Of a DNA stretch of 8,365 nt, positions 1-6,115 are shown piece after piece (positions within the stretch are counted from its first letter, which is position 1; each line of letters opens with the position of its first letter). Origin of the DNA: Acidobacteriota bacterium (lineage in GTDB: Bacteria > Acidobacteriota > Terriglobia > Terriglobales > Acidobacteriaceae); contig JAKART010000081.1 in NCBI GenBank assembly GCA_021819255.1, positions 1 through 8,365 on the forward strand, written 5' to 3'. The translations under genes and the position numbers were made by a program. The notes under the pieces were generated by a model, which saw only the letters and a program-made list of their open reading frames with translations, had not been told where the DNA came from and did no database searches.

Positions 1-325
1 GAGCGAATTTGCGGTTCAGATAGTAGTTGAAGGCCGAAGCCCAGGTAATCTCATTGTTCCGCTGCAGGTACTCGCCACTGCGGAAGCGAAGCAAGCCGCC
101 CCCGCCGATGATCTCATAACGATACGAGTACGTCTGCTCCGTATTCTGGCGAATACGCGCAAGCCGAGTCGCGTTCGTCTCATGAAGACTCTGGTTCTCC
201 TGTCTCTTCTTCTTTTTCTTCTGGTTTTGAGTCTGGGCTGTCGCCGGCACAAGCGCCCCAACCAGCAGACAAGTCGCCAAACTTGAGAGAACCAACTTTA
301 CTTTCCATCTCCGCACATCAAACAT
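1..325 (-). CDS. Outer-membrane beta-barrel-like protein, N-terminal part
   Basis: The reading frame runs from an ATG at 325-323 off the left edge, so only about 108 residues are visible. The start is supported by AGGAG about 10 bases upstream. Residues 1-31 form a typical signal peptide: a positively charged n-region (RRWKVK), a hydrophobic core (LVLSSLATCLLVGALV) and a likely cleavage after PATA-Q. A basic stretch follows (QNQKKKKKRQ), then sequence typical of barrel strands with alternating aromatic and polar residues (TYSYRYEIIGGG, EITWASAFNYYLN). I infer an outer-membrane or surface protein; the family cannot be named from this fragment. The +1 frame of the same DNA gives only arginine-rich nonsense, which supports this frame. 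A paired 13-bp repeat lies about 130-175 bases upstream. Confidence 0.75.
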   Translation of the reverse strand, partial: MFDVRRWKVKLVLSSLATCLLVGALVPATAQTQNQKKKKKRQENQSLHETNATRLARIRQNTEQTYSYRYEIIGGGGLLRFRSGEYLQRNNEITWASAFNYYLNRKFA

Positions 326-451
326 CGACTCTAAACTCCTGAAGATCTCTTCCTGGGTTCCGGTTCTCTTCACGGCGCCCAACAGGCGCAATCTGCCAGC
401 CGGGACAGGGAGGGCGATCTCCGCCAACCGGGATGGCAGGCATGCATCCTT

Positions 452-499
452 CCATTAGAACATCGCAGACTGTTTGCACCTAAATGCCATTAGAACATC
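452..499. repeat. Paired 13-bp direct repeat, possible operator
   Basis: CCATTAGAACATC occurs at 452-464 and again, perfectly, at 487-499, with 35 bp between starts (about 3.3 helical turns). The pair lies in the 285-bp gap between the 3' end of the DUF481 gene and the start of the left-hand envelope gene, both on the minus strand. On the minus strand the unit reads GATGTTCTAATGG and contains TCTAAT, which resembles a -10 box, though no good -35 was found. A regulator binding as two dimers is one reading; an incidental short duplication is another. I see no gene or clear terminator in the rest of the gap. Confidence 0.4.
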
Positions 500-610
500 C
501 CGGACCGCCGGAAGGGGGAAAGGGAGGGCTCTTCCTCGGCCGATCCGGGAGGCTTTCACCGGAGGATCCACTTTCCGCTCCCCGGCTTGCCGGTGCCCCG
601 GCGGCAGAGC

Positions 611-1801
611 CTACGGCAGCACGTAGGTCACCCCGCTGATGAACTGGAAGGAGTTCTTTTTGTAATACTGCGCTGGATCGTTGAGGAAGGCGTCATCCAC
701 GGAGACCGTTGCGCTCAGCCGCTTGTAGACCGGTACGGTGAGCGCCGCAGTCAGGTTCGCCGAGTAATCACTCAAGATGTTCCATCCGGGCAGGACGCTG
801 GCGGTCTCGGTAAACAGCACCTGATGCGCCATGTGGCGGGTATAGCCCTCAAATAACGTGGATCCAAAGAGATTCACGGGAGGCGTCGTCGTGACGATTC
901 CGTTGATGACGGAAGAAAAATACTGTTGCTTTTCGTACTGCAGATCCACCTTGAGATCGAGCTCCTGCTTGGCGTCTTTGAAGGCCGTATAGCCAAAACC
1001 TGCGCCGTACACCTGCTGAAGTTCCAGCCCTTGGCCGAAGTTGTGATCAAAGGAGGTATGCCCCAGAACAAAGAGCCGGGCAGACCGGTACTCATCCCGC
1101 TCCAGCCCCGCATGAAAGATGCTGGTGACCACCACGCTGAGCGGAGAAGGTGGGACCGTGGGCGGAATGACCGGGGTGGACAGACTGCCGTAGCTCTCAT
1201 TGATATTCACAATGGTGCGGTTTTTCGGAGCCATCCAAGGAACGGCGGGAACGGCGCGGACCAGGGCCGCGCTGGCGTTAAAGGTGGTTCCACTGGTCGT
1301 GGAGCGCTCCACACTCGCGCCGCCCGTAAGGGTGCCAGTCCATCCGCCGAAGAAGCCGGGGGGCTGGCTGATCGTCTTGTCAAAAGAGGCGCGATCAATC
1401 AGATAGTTCACCTGACTGGCCGGGACAACCTCCGGAGGCTGGCCCTGCGCCGGGGTCAACTGGAGATTTCCGCCCGCTACCTCGACCGACCCCTCCGGAA
1501 CCGGCTGCTTGCCGACGATGACTCCTTTGCGGAGAAGAGCGAACTGCGCTCCTGAGCGCAGTTCCTTGATCTTATCGACGGAGATCGTGACTTTGCCGGC
1601 CATGTCGCTATCAAAGATAACGTTACCGGCCGTCACGCTCTCCAACTTGCCGGTCAGGCGGTCCCCGTTGGCAAAGATCAGAACATCGTGGGGGTTCCCA
1701 GCTTTGGGCTTTGCCGCGGGCTTGGCCGGAGTCTGGGCCGCAGCCAAGGGCGCCAGCAGGAATGGAGAGAGCAACAGGCACGGCAGCAAAGGTCTGCGCA
1801 A
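611..1801 (-). CDS. DUF481-family outer-membrane protein
   Basis: This is a 396-residue protein that appears complete. The start is TTG at 1801-1799: GGAGGA lies 7 bases upstream, an in-frame TGA lies just beyond that, and no ATG or GTG falls in between. Residues 1-23 are a signal peptide (hydrophobic core LPCLLLSPFLLAPLAAA). A short proline/lysine linker follows, then a small beta domain at about 38-82 (FANGDRLTGKLESV, AGKVTISVDKIKEL) of the kind found before DUF481. From about 150 to the end the protein has aromatic, strand-rich sequence (GWTGTLTGGASVERS, LDLKVDLQYEKQQYF, SLYDYSAN-like strands) ending GVTYVLP, matching the predicted barrel of DUF481/YdiY proteins. The role of the family is not established; outer-membrane location is inferred. 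The C-terminus lacks the usual terminal phenylalanine. The gene could share a transcript with the left-hand gene, but the 285-bp gap argues against it. Confidence 0.85.
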   Translation of the reverse strand: MRRPLLPCLLLSPFLLAPLAAAQTPAKPAAKPKAGNPHDVLIFANGDRLTGKLESVTAGNVIFDSDMAGKVTISVDKIKELRSGAQFALLRKGVIVGKQPVPEGSVEVAGGNLQLTPAQGQPPEVVPASQVNYLIDRASFDKTISQPPGFFGGWTGTLTGGASVERSTTSGTTFNASAALVRAVPAVPWMAPKNRTIVNINESYGSLSTPVIPPTVPPSPLSVVVTSIFHAGLERDEYRSARLFVLGHTSFDHNFGQGLELQQVYGAGFGYTAFKDAKQELDLKVDLQYEKQQYFSSVINGIVTTTPPVNLFGSTLFEGYTRHMAHQVLFTETASVLPGWNILSDYSANLTAALTVPVYKRLSATVSVDDAFLNDPAQYYKKNSFQFISGVTYVLP

Positions 1802-1838
1802 GGGAGATTCCTCCGAAAAATTAGTGCGAAATCAAGGC

Positions 1839-1954
1839 TAGACCATTTTCCCTGATGATGGGTGTACGGAAGCGGGCGTTCAGTGGCGTTTTCATTGAGG
1901 AAAACGCCCACAGGAGTCGTTCCCCTTGCTTACACCTTCAGGGAAAATGGTCTA
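1839..1954. mobile_element. Candidate MITE with 17-bp terminal inverted repeats
   Basis: TAGACCATTTTCCCTGA at 1839-1855 is matched perfectly by its reverse complement at 1938-1954. Inside lies a second inverted pair, GGTGTA (1861-1866) with TACACC (1931-1936). At the centre is a strong hairpin, GGCGTTTTC (1885-1893) with GAAAACGCC (1900-1908), with a 6-base loop and 2 further pairs past a bulge. The whole 116 bp can fold into one branched hairpin. The outermost bases are TA on both sides, which would fit a TA target duplication as made by IS630/Tc1-type transposases. It has no transposase, so it would be a non-autonomous element. It lies in a divergent promoter region 38 bp upstream of the DUF481 start, where a terminator is unlikely. 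It could instead be a structured 5' leader. Confidence 0.5.
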
Positions 1955-2187
1955 ACGATCAAGCCGGGGGACGCAGCCATCGACTGACGAGAAGGGAAAG
2001 CGCAGGGGAGAGGCTTCTGCGAGAGCGTTCTCGACGTTGGCCACCGGGCGGGGGTGTTGCCGATTATAAATCAAAAACGAAAGCCGGCCCTGTGGCCTTC
2101 TTTCGCCACGGCATTCCAGCCCGCGGCGGCGAACTCCGGGCCTGTAGCTTGCCTCGCCCAAGACCCAGCGACTACTCTGAAAGAGCC
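1955..2187. other. Non-coding divergent spacer right of the inverted-repeat element
   Basis: With 1802-1954 this makes a 386-base gene-free stretch between divergent genes. The plus frame stays open through it, but its translation is arginine/glycine-rich with no protein-like pattern, so I treat it as untranslated. A TATAAA at 2065-2070 could be a -10 box for the rightward genes, but no -35 sits at normal spacing. A small hairpin (CGAGA 2020-2024 with TCTCG 2029-2033) is present. ATCAAG occurs on both sides of the element (1831-1836 and 1958-1963), at unequal distances. Confidence 0.4.
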
Positions 2188-2694
2188 ATGTATGAAGACT
2201 TTGTAGCGACCGACCGTTGGACCTCAGAGAAGCTGCACTGCGTCTGGAAGGGCACCGTGGTGGCCATTGCGACTCGCCATGCGGATGCCACCGATGTCCG
2301 CTTCGCGGTGAACGGAAGGCCGGTGTGGATTGCCCTGCCCAACCATGCCTGGGTGGAGCAGAAGCGGCGCAATGGCAAGGTGATCACCGACTACCTGGCC
2401 GCGCAGGCCGCGGGCCGGTTTCTCAAGCAGGCCATCGAGAGCGGCTATGACAATGGCCGCGAGATGTACGCCATGAGCGTGGATGAGGTCCTGGAGCAGG
2501 TTGCCGCCGTGGTGGAAGAGGCCGGCCACACCGCCAATCTTCCCTCTCTGCCTGTCATCGGCCCGGAGTCCCGTTCCGAGGCGTTCGACTCCACGTTGCC
2601 CGGCTCCGGATTGCCCGGCTCCAGATTGCCTGGCTCCAGATTGCCCGGCTCCAGATTGCCCGGCCAGCCACGCCAGCTTGCCGGAACACGTTAG
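2188..2694 (+). CDS. Uncharacterised 168-aa protein with LPGSR-repeat tail
   Basis: I do not recognise this family. The frame is open upstream to 1855, but protein-like sequence begins at the ATG at 2188 (MYEDFVATDRW), preceded by a weak purine-rich GAAAGAG. Residues 1 to about 118 look like a compact soluble domain: a beta-rich first half (KLHCVWKGTVVAIAT, ATDVRFAVNGRPVWIAL) and a helical second half (DYLAAQAAGRFLKQAIESGYDNG, SVDEVLEQVAAVVEEAG). There is no signal peptide or membrane segment. The tail, from about residue 137, is a run of LPGS-G/R pentapeptides coded by a 15-bp tandem repeat and is probably disordered. The lactonase gene starts 56 bp downstream on the same strand, so the two may be co-transcribed. 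The N-terminal domain is very likely real; no function is offered. Confidence 0.7.
   Translation: MYEDFVATDRWTSEKLHCVWKGTVVAIATRHADATDVRFAVNGRPVWIALPNHAWVEQKRRNGKVITDYLAAQAAGRFLKQAIESGYDNGREMYAMSVDEVLEQVAAVVEEAGHTANLPSLPVIGPESRSEAFDSTLPGSGLPGSRLPGSRLPGSRLPGQPRQLAGTR
2596..2664 (+). repeat. 15-bp tandem repeat, about 4.6 copies, in frame
   Basis: The unit TTGCCCGGCTCCAGA is repeated at 2596, 2611, 2626 and 2641, with a 9-base partial copy at 2656-2664. Copies 2 and 4 are identical; copy 1 differs at one base (GGA for AGA) and copy 3 at one base (CCT for CCC). It encodes LPGSG-LPGSR-LPGSR-LPGSR-LPG. The near identity and a unit length that is a multiple of three suggest recent slippage expansion that keeps the frame. 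Confidence 0.95.
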
Positions 2695-2750
2695 CCCAGG
2701 TTCCCAGGCAGCTTGGAACTCCGGCGAGAGTCCCAGGAGGCGCAGACAGC

Positions 2751-3962
2751 ATGCAATCCCGGCCCACGCGACGGCAGATTCTCCGCTCCTTTCCCCCACT
2801 TCCCTTTGCCCTGCGGGCGGTCGCCGGATCTCTGGAGGGATCGAGGGAAGGTTCAGGGGGGGGCTCAGGGGAGGGTTCAAATCCGTCAGATTCACGGTGG
2901 CTTCTTCTAGGTACCGATACCCCCAAGGGGATCTTTCGAGCCCGATGGAATGCCGAGCGCGGGGATCTGAGCGAGATTCAGGCGGTAGCGGCCACGGATC
3001 ATCCCACCTATCTGGCCATGCACCCCCGCTATCCGATCTTGTACGCCGTGAATGAAGTGCCCGTTGGGGATGGCGCTTTGTCCAGCTTCCATTTGGACCC
3101 CGAGACCGCGGCGTTGACTGCCTTGTCCCGGGTGAGCAGCGATGGAAACGGACCCTGCTTTGTCTCCGTGGACGCGACCGGGCAGACCGCCTTTGTGGCC
3201 AACTACGGCGGAGGCAGCTTTGCCGCTTTCAACCTGAATCCTGACGGCGCCATGCGCAACGCCGCCTTCTTTGCCTGCGACAAGAATCCTGCCTGCGGAG
3301 TCGCCGGACCAAAGCCGCACCGCCAGGACGCAGCGCATCTGCACTCGGCCACTCTCTCACCGGACAACCGCTTTGTGCTGGTCTGCAACCTGGGCGAGGA
3401 CGCCATCGAGATCTTCCCCATCCATCCCGGCGCGGCGCAGCCCGTCGAGGCTCCGGCGCGCGTGGCCACCCGCGCCGGCTCCGGCCCGCGGCATGTCGCC
3501 TTTCATCCCAATGGCTTGTGGCTGTACTGCCTTCATGAGCTGGATTGCACCATCGATCTGTATGACTGGAACGTAAGCAACGGCCTGCCGGCGCCGGCGC
3601 TGCGGCAAGGGAGCGTCGTCTCCACCCTGGCTTCACCAGCCGCGCTGCCGGAAAGCATCGCGTGCGAGATCTCGGTCAGCCCGGACGGCCGGTTTGTCTA
3701 TGCCAATACGCGCGGCGAGAACTCCCTGGTGGTGTACAGGGTGAATGCTTCCACCGGTCTGCTGAGCGAAACCCAACGCGTTTTTACCGGCGGCGGCCTG
3801 ACCCGGCACTTCGCCTTCGACCCGTCACGGCGGTGGTTGCTGTGCGCCAATCAGGGCACGTCCACCGTGACGGTCTTCGCCCACGATCCGAGCACGGGGC
3901 GCCTGTCAGACGCCTCGCGAGCCTTCGTCGTCGAGCATCCCATGTTTCTTCAGTTCGTCTAG
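2751..3962 (+). CDS. Exported lactonase-family beta-propeller (6-phosphogluconolactonase-like)
   Basis: The 403-residue protein starts at ATG 2751, with AGGAGG ten bases upstream. Residues 1-25 look like a Tat signal (TRRQILR at 6-12, then a short hydrophobic stretch), suggesting export of the folded protein. Residues 26-43 are a Gly/Ser/Glu repeat linker. From about residue 50 to the end it matches the seven-bladed lactonase family (PF10282): repeated blade motifs include FVANYGGGS (148-156), RQDAAHLHS (191-199), GPRHVAFHP (245-253), SVSPDGRFVYANT (308-320) and HFAFDPSRRWLLCANQ (353-368). Family members include cytosolic 6-phosphogluconolactonase (Pgl), which hydrolyses 6-phosphogluconolactone, but many homologues have unknown substrates. 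An exported copy is unlikely to serve the pentose phosphate pathway, so a sugar-lactone or other extracytoplasmic substrate is an inference. It may form an operon with the genes on either side. Confidence 0.88.
   Translation: MQSRPTRRQILRSFPPLPFALRAVAGSLEGSREGSGGGSGEGSNPSDSRWLLLGTDTPKGIFRARWNAERGDLSEIQAVAATDHPTYLAMHPRYPILYAVNEVPVGDGALSSFHLDPETAALTALSRVSSDGNGPCFVSVDATGQTAFVANYGGGSFAAFNLNPDGAMRNAAFFACDKNPACGVAGPKPHRQDAAHLHSATLSPDNRFVLVCNLGEDAIEIFPIHPGAAQPVEAPARVATRAGSGPRHVAFHPNGLWLYCLHELDCTIDLYDWNVSNGLPAPALRQGSVVSTLASPAALPESIACEISVSPDGRFVYANTRGENSLVVYRVNASTGLLSETQRVFTGGGLTRHFAFDPSRRWLLCANQGTSTVTVFAHDPSTGRLSDASRAFVVEHPMFLQFV
2826..2882 (+). repeat. Degenerate 12-bp tandem repeat coding a GSxE linker
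   Basis: Five consecutive 12-base units (the last partial) begin at 2826, 2838, 2850, 2862 and 2874 and encode GSLE, GSRE, GSGG, GSGE and GSN. The units are diverged at DNA level but keep GG at the start and a serine codon second. The repeat falls exactly between the Tat-type signal and the first propeller blade of the lactonase, so it forms a flexible linker near the mature N-terminus. Confidence 0.8.
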
Positions 3963-3978
3963 ATCGCAAGAGGGCCAG

Positions 3979-4239
3979 ATGTTCGAGCGCAGCGTGCGGG
4001 TGGAGTATGGACGTGCGGAAGGCGCTCTGAAGCCTTGCCCCATCCAATGGCTGGACAACTTCGCCATGCGCAACTTCACCAACGACGCCGTCTTTGACGA
4101 CACCCTGCCGGTGGGCGATGGGGTGCTGGAGATCGGCAACCGGGTGCCCCTGGAACAACTGCGCGCCGCCATGCAGGAGTGGTTCCGGAGGAAGGGGTAC
4201 ATCCAGCCGGAAGAGGAGCTGCGCATCCGGCTGACGTAA
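3979..4239 (+). CDS. Uncharacterised 86-aa protein
   Basis: I do not recognise this small protein. ATG 3979 lies 16 bp after the lactonase stop, with AAGAGGG just upstream (spacing about 4, a little short), so translation as part of the lactonase operon is plausible. The product is soluble with mixed composition: a strand-like start (RSVRVEY), a central acidic part (NDAVFDDTLPVGDGVLEIG) and a helix (LEQLRAAMQEWFRRKGYI). There is no signal peptide, membrane segment or cysteine pair. Its amino-acid balance is protein-like, whereas the opposite-strand frames are arginine-rich. Its stop lies 15 bp from the stop of the convergent alcohol dehydrogenase gene, with no convincing terminator between them. 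Confidence 0.65.
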   Translation: MFERSVRVEYGRAEGALKPCPIQWLDNFAMRNFTNDAVFDDTLPVGDGVLEIGNRVPLEQLRAAMQEWFRRKGYIQPEEELRIRLT

Positions 4240-4254
4240 CCCGGACCGCGGCCC

Positions 4255-5298
4255 TTATTTCTTCAGGGTCTTGCCGTCCAGCACAAAGCGGTACTTTACA
4301 TCTCCCTGGATCACGCGCTCATAAGCTTCTGCCAGGCGCTCGTAACCGATCAGCTCAATGTCTGCGACAATCTGTTTCTCGGCGCAGAAGTCCAGCATCT
4401 CCTGCGTCTCTTTCATACCGCCAATCATTGACCCGGAGAGAGAATGGCGGTTGGCCACCAGAGAGAACGGCGCGACAGCCTGCGGATGCTGGGGCAGACC
4501 TACGAGACAGAGCGTTCCATCCAGGCGCAGAAGGTTCAGGTACGCGTTCAGGTCATGGGTTGCAGAAACACAATCCAGGATGAAGTCCAAGCTGCCGGCG
4601 TGCCGGGCCATCGCCGAGCCGTCCTTGCTCAGCACCACTTCATCCGCTCCCAGCCGCCGCGCATCGGCGGCCTTGCTCTCCGCGGTGGTGAACTGTATGA
4701 CGTGAGCGCCCATGGCGTGGGCGAACTTGAGCCCCATGTGGCCCAGGCCTCCCAGCCCAACCACTCCAACCTTCTTGTTGGGGCCCACCTTCCAGTGGCG
4801 CAAAGGAGAGTAGGTCGTGATGCCGGCGCAGAGCAGCGGAGCCATGGCGGCCAGATCCAGCTTCGGCGATAGGGTGTACACGTAGTGCTGGGGCGCAACA
4901 ATAAAGTCTGCGTAGCCCCCGTAGGTCACCTCGCCGGCATAGTTCTTTGCGTTGTACGTCCCCACCATTCCTTTGGTGCAGTAGGGTTCAGCGCCGGCTT
5001 TGCAGTTTTCGCAGACCATGCAAGTCTGCACGGTCACGCCGACGCCGGCCAGATCGCCCGGCTTGAAACGTGTAACCTGGGATCCGACCGCGGAAACCCG
5101 GCCGACGATCTCATGGCCTGGAACCATGGGATACATCGATTCACCCCACTCGTTGCGGACCTGGTGGATGTCCGAGTGGCAGATGCCACAGTATTCGATG
5201 GCTACCACCACGTCATCGGGCCCCGGCTCGCGGCGGTCAAAATGAAAGGGAGCGAGAGGCGAGGTTTTGCTCTGCGCGGCGTAGCCAAACGATCTCAT
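4255..5298 (-). CDS. Zinc-dependent NADP-type alcohol dehydrogenase (CAD/YahK-like)
   Basis: This 347-residue medium-chain dehydrogenase would reversibly reduce aldehydes to primary alcohols in the cytosol. All zinc ligands are visible. The catalytic site has Cys40 (GICHSD), His62 (PGHE) and Cys157 (LLCAG). The structural site has Cys93, Cys96, Cys99 and Cys107. The Rossmann motif GLGGLG is at 181-186, and the following QFTTAESK lacks the acidic residue of NAD-specific enzymes, indicating NADP(H), as in the cinnamyl-alcohol dehydrogenase group and E. coli YahK. Length is normal for the family. I chose ATG 5298 because AGGAGG lies 10 bases upstream. An in-frame TTG two codons earlier (5304) would be only 4 bases from that site. 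The substrate cannot be told. It is a single gene, convergent with the lactonase cluster. Confidence 0.93.
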   Translation of the reverse strand: MRSFGYAAQSKTSPLAPFHFDRREPGPDDVVVAIEYCGICHSDIHQVRNEWGESMYPMVPGHEIVGRVSAVGSQVTRFKPGDLAGVGVTVQTCMVCENCKAGAEPYCTKGMVGTYNAKNYAGEVTYGGYADFIVAPQHYVYTLSPKLDLAAMAPLLCAGITTYSPLRHWKVGPNKKVGVVGLGGLGHMGLKFAHAMGAHVIQFTTAESKAADARRLGADEVVLSKDGSAMARHAGSLDFILDCVSATHDLNAYLNLLRLDGTLCLVGLPQHPQAVAPFSLVANRHSLSGSMIGGMKETQEMLDFCAEKQIVADIELIGYERLAEAYERVIQGDVKYRFVLDGKTLKK

Positions 5299-5334
5299 GT
5301 GCAATCATCCTCCTGTGGATGGCCTGATTCGATC

Positions 5335-5364
5335 AGTTTAGCCCCTGAAGGATGAAGTTACCAA
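5335..5364 (-). promoter_or_regulatory. Possible sigma-70 promoter of the alcohol dehydrogenase
   Basis: Reading the minus strand, TTGGTA (5364-5359) and TAAACT (5340-5335) are 18 bases apart, with the coding start about 37 bases further on. Both boxes are weak matches to TTGACA and TATAAT, so this is a tentative call. Confidence 0.3.
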
Positions 5365-5420
5365 AGCAGCGCAGGCGGGAGTGCGTCCGCCAGGCGCGCC
5401 GCCGCGGGCTGCAACCGATT

Positions 5421-5450
5421 GGAGCGATCGCCTCTGGAGCGATCGCCTCT
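5421..5450. repeat. Perfect 15-bp tandem duplication containing GCGATCGC
   Basis: GGAGCGATCGCCTCT is present twice in direct succession (5421-5435 and 5436-5450). Each copy contains the 8-base palindrome GCGATCGC. The pair lies in the 169-bp spacer between the alcohol dehydrogenase and the truncated DUF2809 gene, 17 bases before the latter's ATG. It may be a slippage duplication or a pair of protein-binding sites; the sequence alone does not decide. Confidence 0.9.
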
Positions 5451-5467
5451 GAAAGGAAAGAGCGCCG

Positions 5468-5758
5468 ATGATGAAACTGCCGAGCCGCCGAAGCGCTTAT
5501 GGGTTGATCCTGCTGATAACCATTCCGCTGGGACTTGCGGTGCGCATGGCGCCGCTGGGGCTCTCCGCTTTCGTCTACAAATACGGAGGTTCCGCGCTGT
5601 GGGCGATGGCTTTGTACTGGTTCATCGCAGGATGGATGCCGCAGCGAAGCAGCGCGGCCCTGGGAGCCGCTGCGGCAGCGGCGGCGGCGATCCTGGAGTT
5701 CAGCCGGCTCTGGCATACGGCGGCAACTGACGCCTTCCGCAACACCCTGGCCGGCCGC
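5468..5758 (+). pseudogene. DUF2809 small membrane protein gene, 3'-truncated
   Basis: The frame opens with ATG-ATG at 5468/5471 after a purine-rich AAGGAAAGAG. About 97 residues match the DUF2809 family: a first membrane segment (YGLILLITIPLGLAVRM), the conserved APLGLSAFVYKYGGSALWAMALYW region split over residues 28-51, a poly-alanine segment (66-74), and the signature around ILEFSRLW (75-82) and DAFRNTLAGR (88-97). DUF2809 proteins are small inner-membrane proteins of unknown function, usually about 130 residues. Here the family sequence stops near GR at about 5758, before the final helix. The frame then runs on to a stop at 6107-6109 through DNA whose protein-like content is on the other strand. 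The 213-residue open frame is therefore a chimera. It may still be expressed, but the last membrane segment is lost. Confidence 0.7.
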
Positions 5759-5872
5759 ATCGTAGCTCATGTTCGAGAGCTGGTTGTTGGCGTTCGCGAT
5801 CACCGAAAACGGGTAACCGGAGCCCAGCGTAACCCTCTCGGCCGTCCTATTGCCCCAACCATCGTAGCCGTA
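5750..5872 (-). pseudogene. RHS/YD-repeat protein fragment
   Basis: About 40 residues on the minus strand read as one RHS repeat unit, from YGYDGWGNRTAERVT through ANANNQLSNMSYDAAG. The paired YD motifs and the N-N-Q/R-L/I-S spacer are hallmarks of RHS repeats in large secreted toxin or wall-associated proteins. There is no start codon, signal or further repeat. At its upstream end it joins a transposase N-terminus in frame at GYDG; at its downstream end it meets the truncated DUF2809 gene within GCCGGC at about 5750-5758. It is a relic inserted in or joined to the locus and not a gene. Confidence 0.65.
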
Positions 5873-6028
5873 AGTCTCATAGCGCCAACACAGCCGCCGC
5901 ATATGCCGATCGCTCAGACCCGCTATCTCCGCGGCCTGAAGCCAGGTGATCTGCTTCGCCATCGCTCGCAACATTCCTTCCTGTGTCTTCATCTCCCGCT
6001 CCACGGCGGCCCTCGGATAGCTCTCCAT
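5858..6028 (-). pseudogene. ISNCY-type transposase, N-terminal fragment
   Basis: An ATG at 6028 begins about 57 residues that read as the N-terminal DNA-binding part of an ISNCY-family transposase: MKTQEGMLRAMAKQITW (from residue 13), then a helix-turn-helix QAAEIAGLSDRHMRRL (31-46) followed by CWRYETYGYDG. Full-length members continue with a linker and an integrase-like catalytic domain of several hundred residues. Here the frame crosses at GYDG (about 5860) into RHS sequence, so the catalytic DDE core is missing and the protein cannot be active. The open frame continues to 5333, but that part is the antisense of DUF2809 and the spacer. Confidence 0.65.
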
Positions 6029-6110
6029 GTTGCTCCCATGGATCCATCCTCGCCGCCCCGCTGTGCGGACATTTCACTTGCGACGACCACCGGACATATC
6101 ATGTGCTGAC
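6029..6110 (-). mobile_element. Terminal part of the truncated insertion sequence
   Basis: This lies between the transposase ATG and the rimP operon promoter. It contains the near-duplicate CGGACATTTC (6066-6075) and CGGACATATC (6091-6100), 25 bp apart, reading ATGTCCG twice on the minus strand. That is the style of subterminal transposase-binding repeats at ISNCY ends. The exact outer boundary is not resolved; about 6110 is an estimate. The other end of the element is missing. Confidence 0.45.
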
Positions 6111-6115
6111 GACAG

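Noticed and set aside
582..593. CCGGCTTGCCGG as terminator of the DUF481 gene
   Set aside because: Short stem with no T-tract on the minus-strand side.
926..1555. 209-aa plus-strand open frame inside the DUF481 gene
   Set aside because: No ribosome site or domain, Arg-rich composition; the minus strand encodes a coherent signal-peptide barrel protein.
1855..2187. Upstream in-frame extension of the 168-aa protein (279-aa open frame)
   Set aside because: It starts inside the inverted-repeat element and its translation is Arg/Gly-rich without protein-like pattern. The sequence becomes coherent only from MYEDF at 2188.
2596..2664. Array of repeats as CRISPR
   Set aside because: The units are contiguous 15-mers without spacers and code in frame for a protein tail.
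2224..2926. Long minus-strand open frames opposite the 168-aa and lactonase genes
   Set aside because: They are GC-skew shadows; their repeat-derived AGQSG and RAIWS runs mirror the plus-strand LPGSR repeat and they have no family features.
4240..4254. Bidirectional terminator between the convergent genes
   Set aside because: The 15-bp gap holds only a CCGCGG palindrome with no stable stem or T-tract.
5299..5304. TTG 5304 as start of the alcohol dehydrogenase
   Set aside because: Only 4 bases from AGGAGG, while ATG 5298 has spacing 10 and gives the usual N-terminus.
5333..6028. 231-aa minus-strand open frame as one gene
   Set aside because: Only residues 1-57 (transposase) and about 54-93 (RHS) are recognisable; the rest is antisense of DUF2809 and of the spacer with its tandem repeat.
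5759..6109. C-terminal half of the 213-aa plus-strand open frame as a real extension of DUF2809
   Set aside because: It is the antisense of the RHS and transposase fragments, whose minus-strand reading is clearly the protein-like one.
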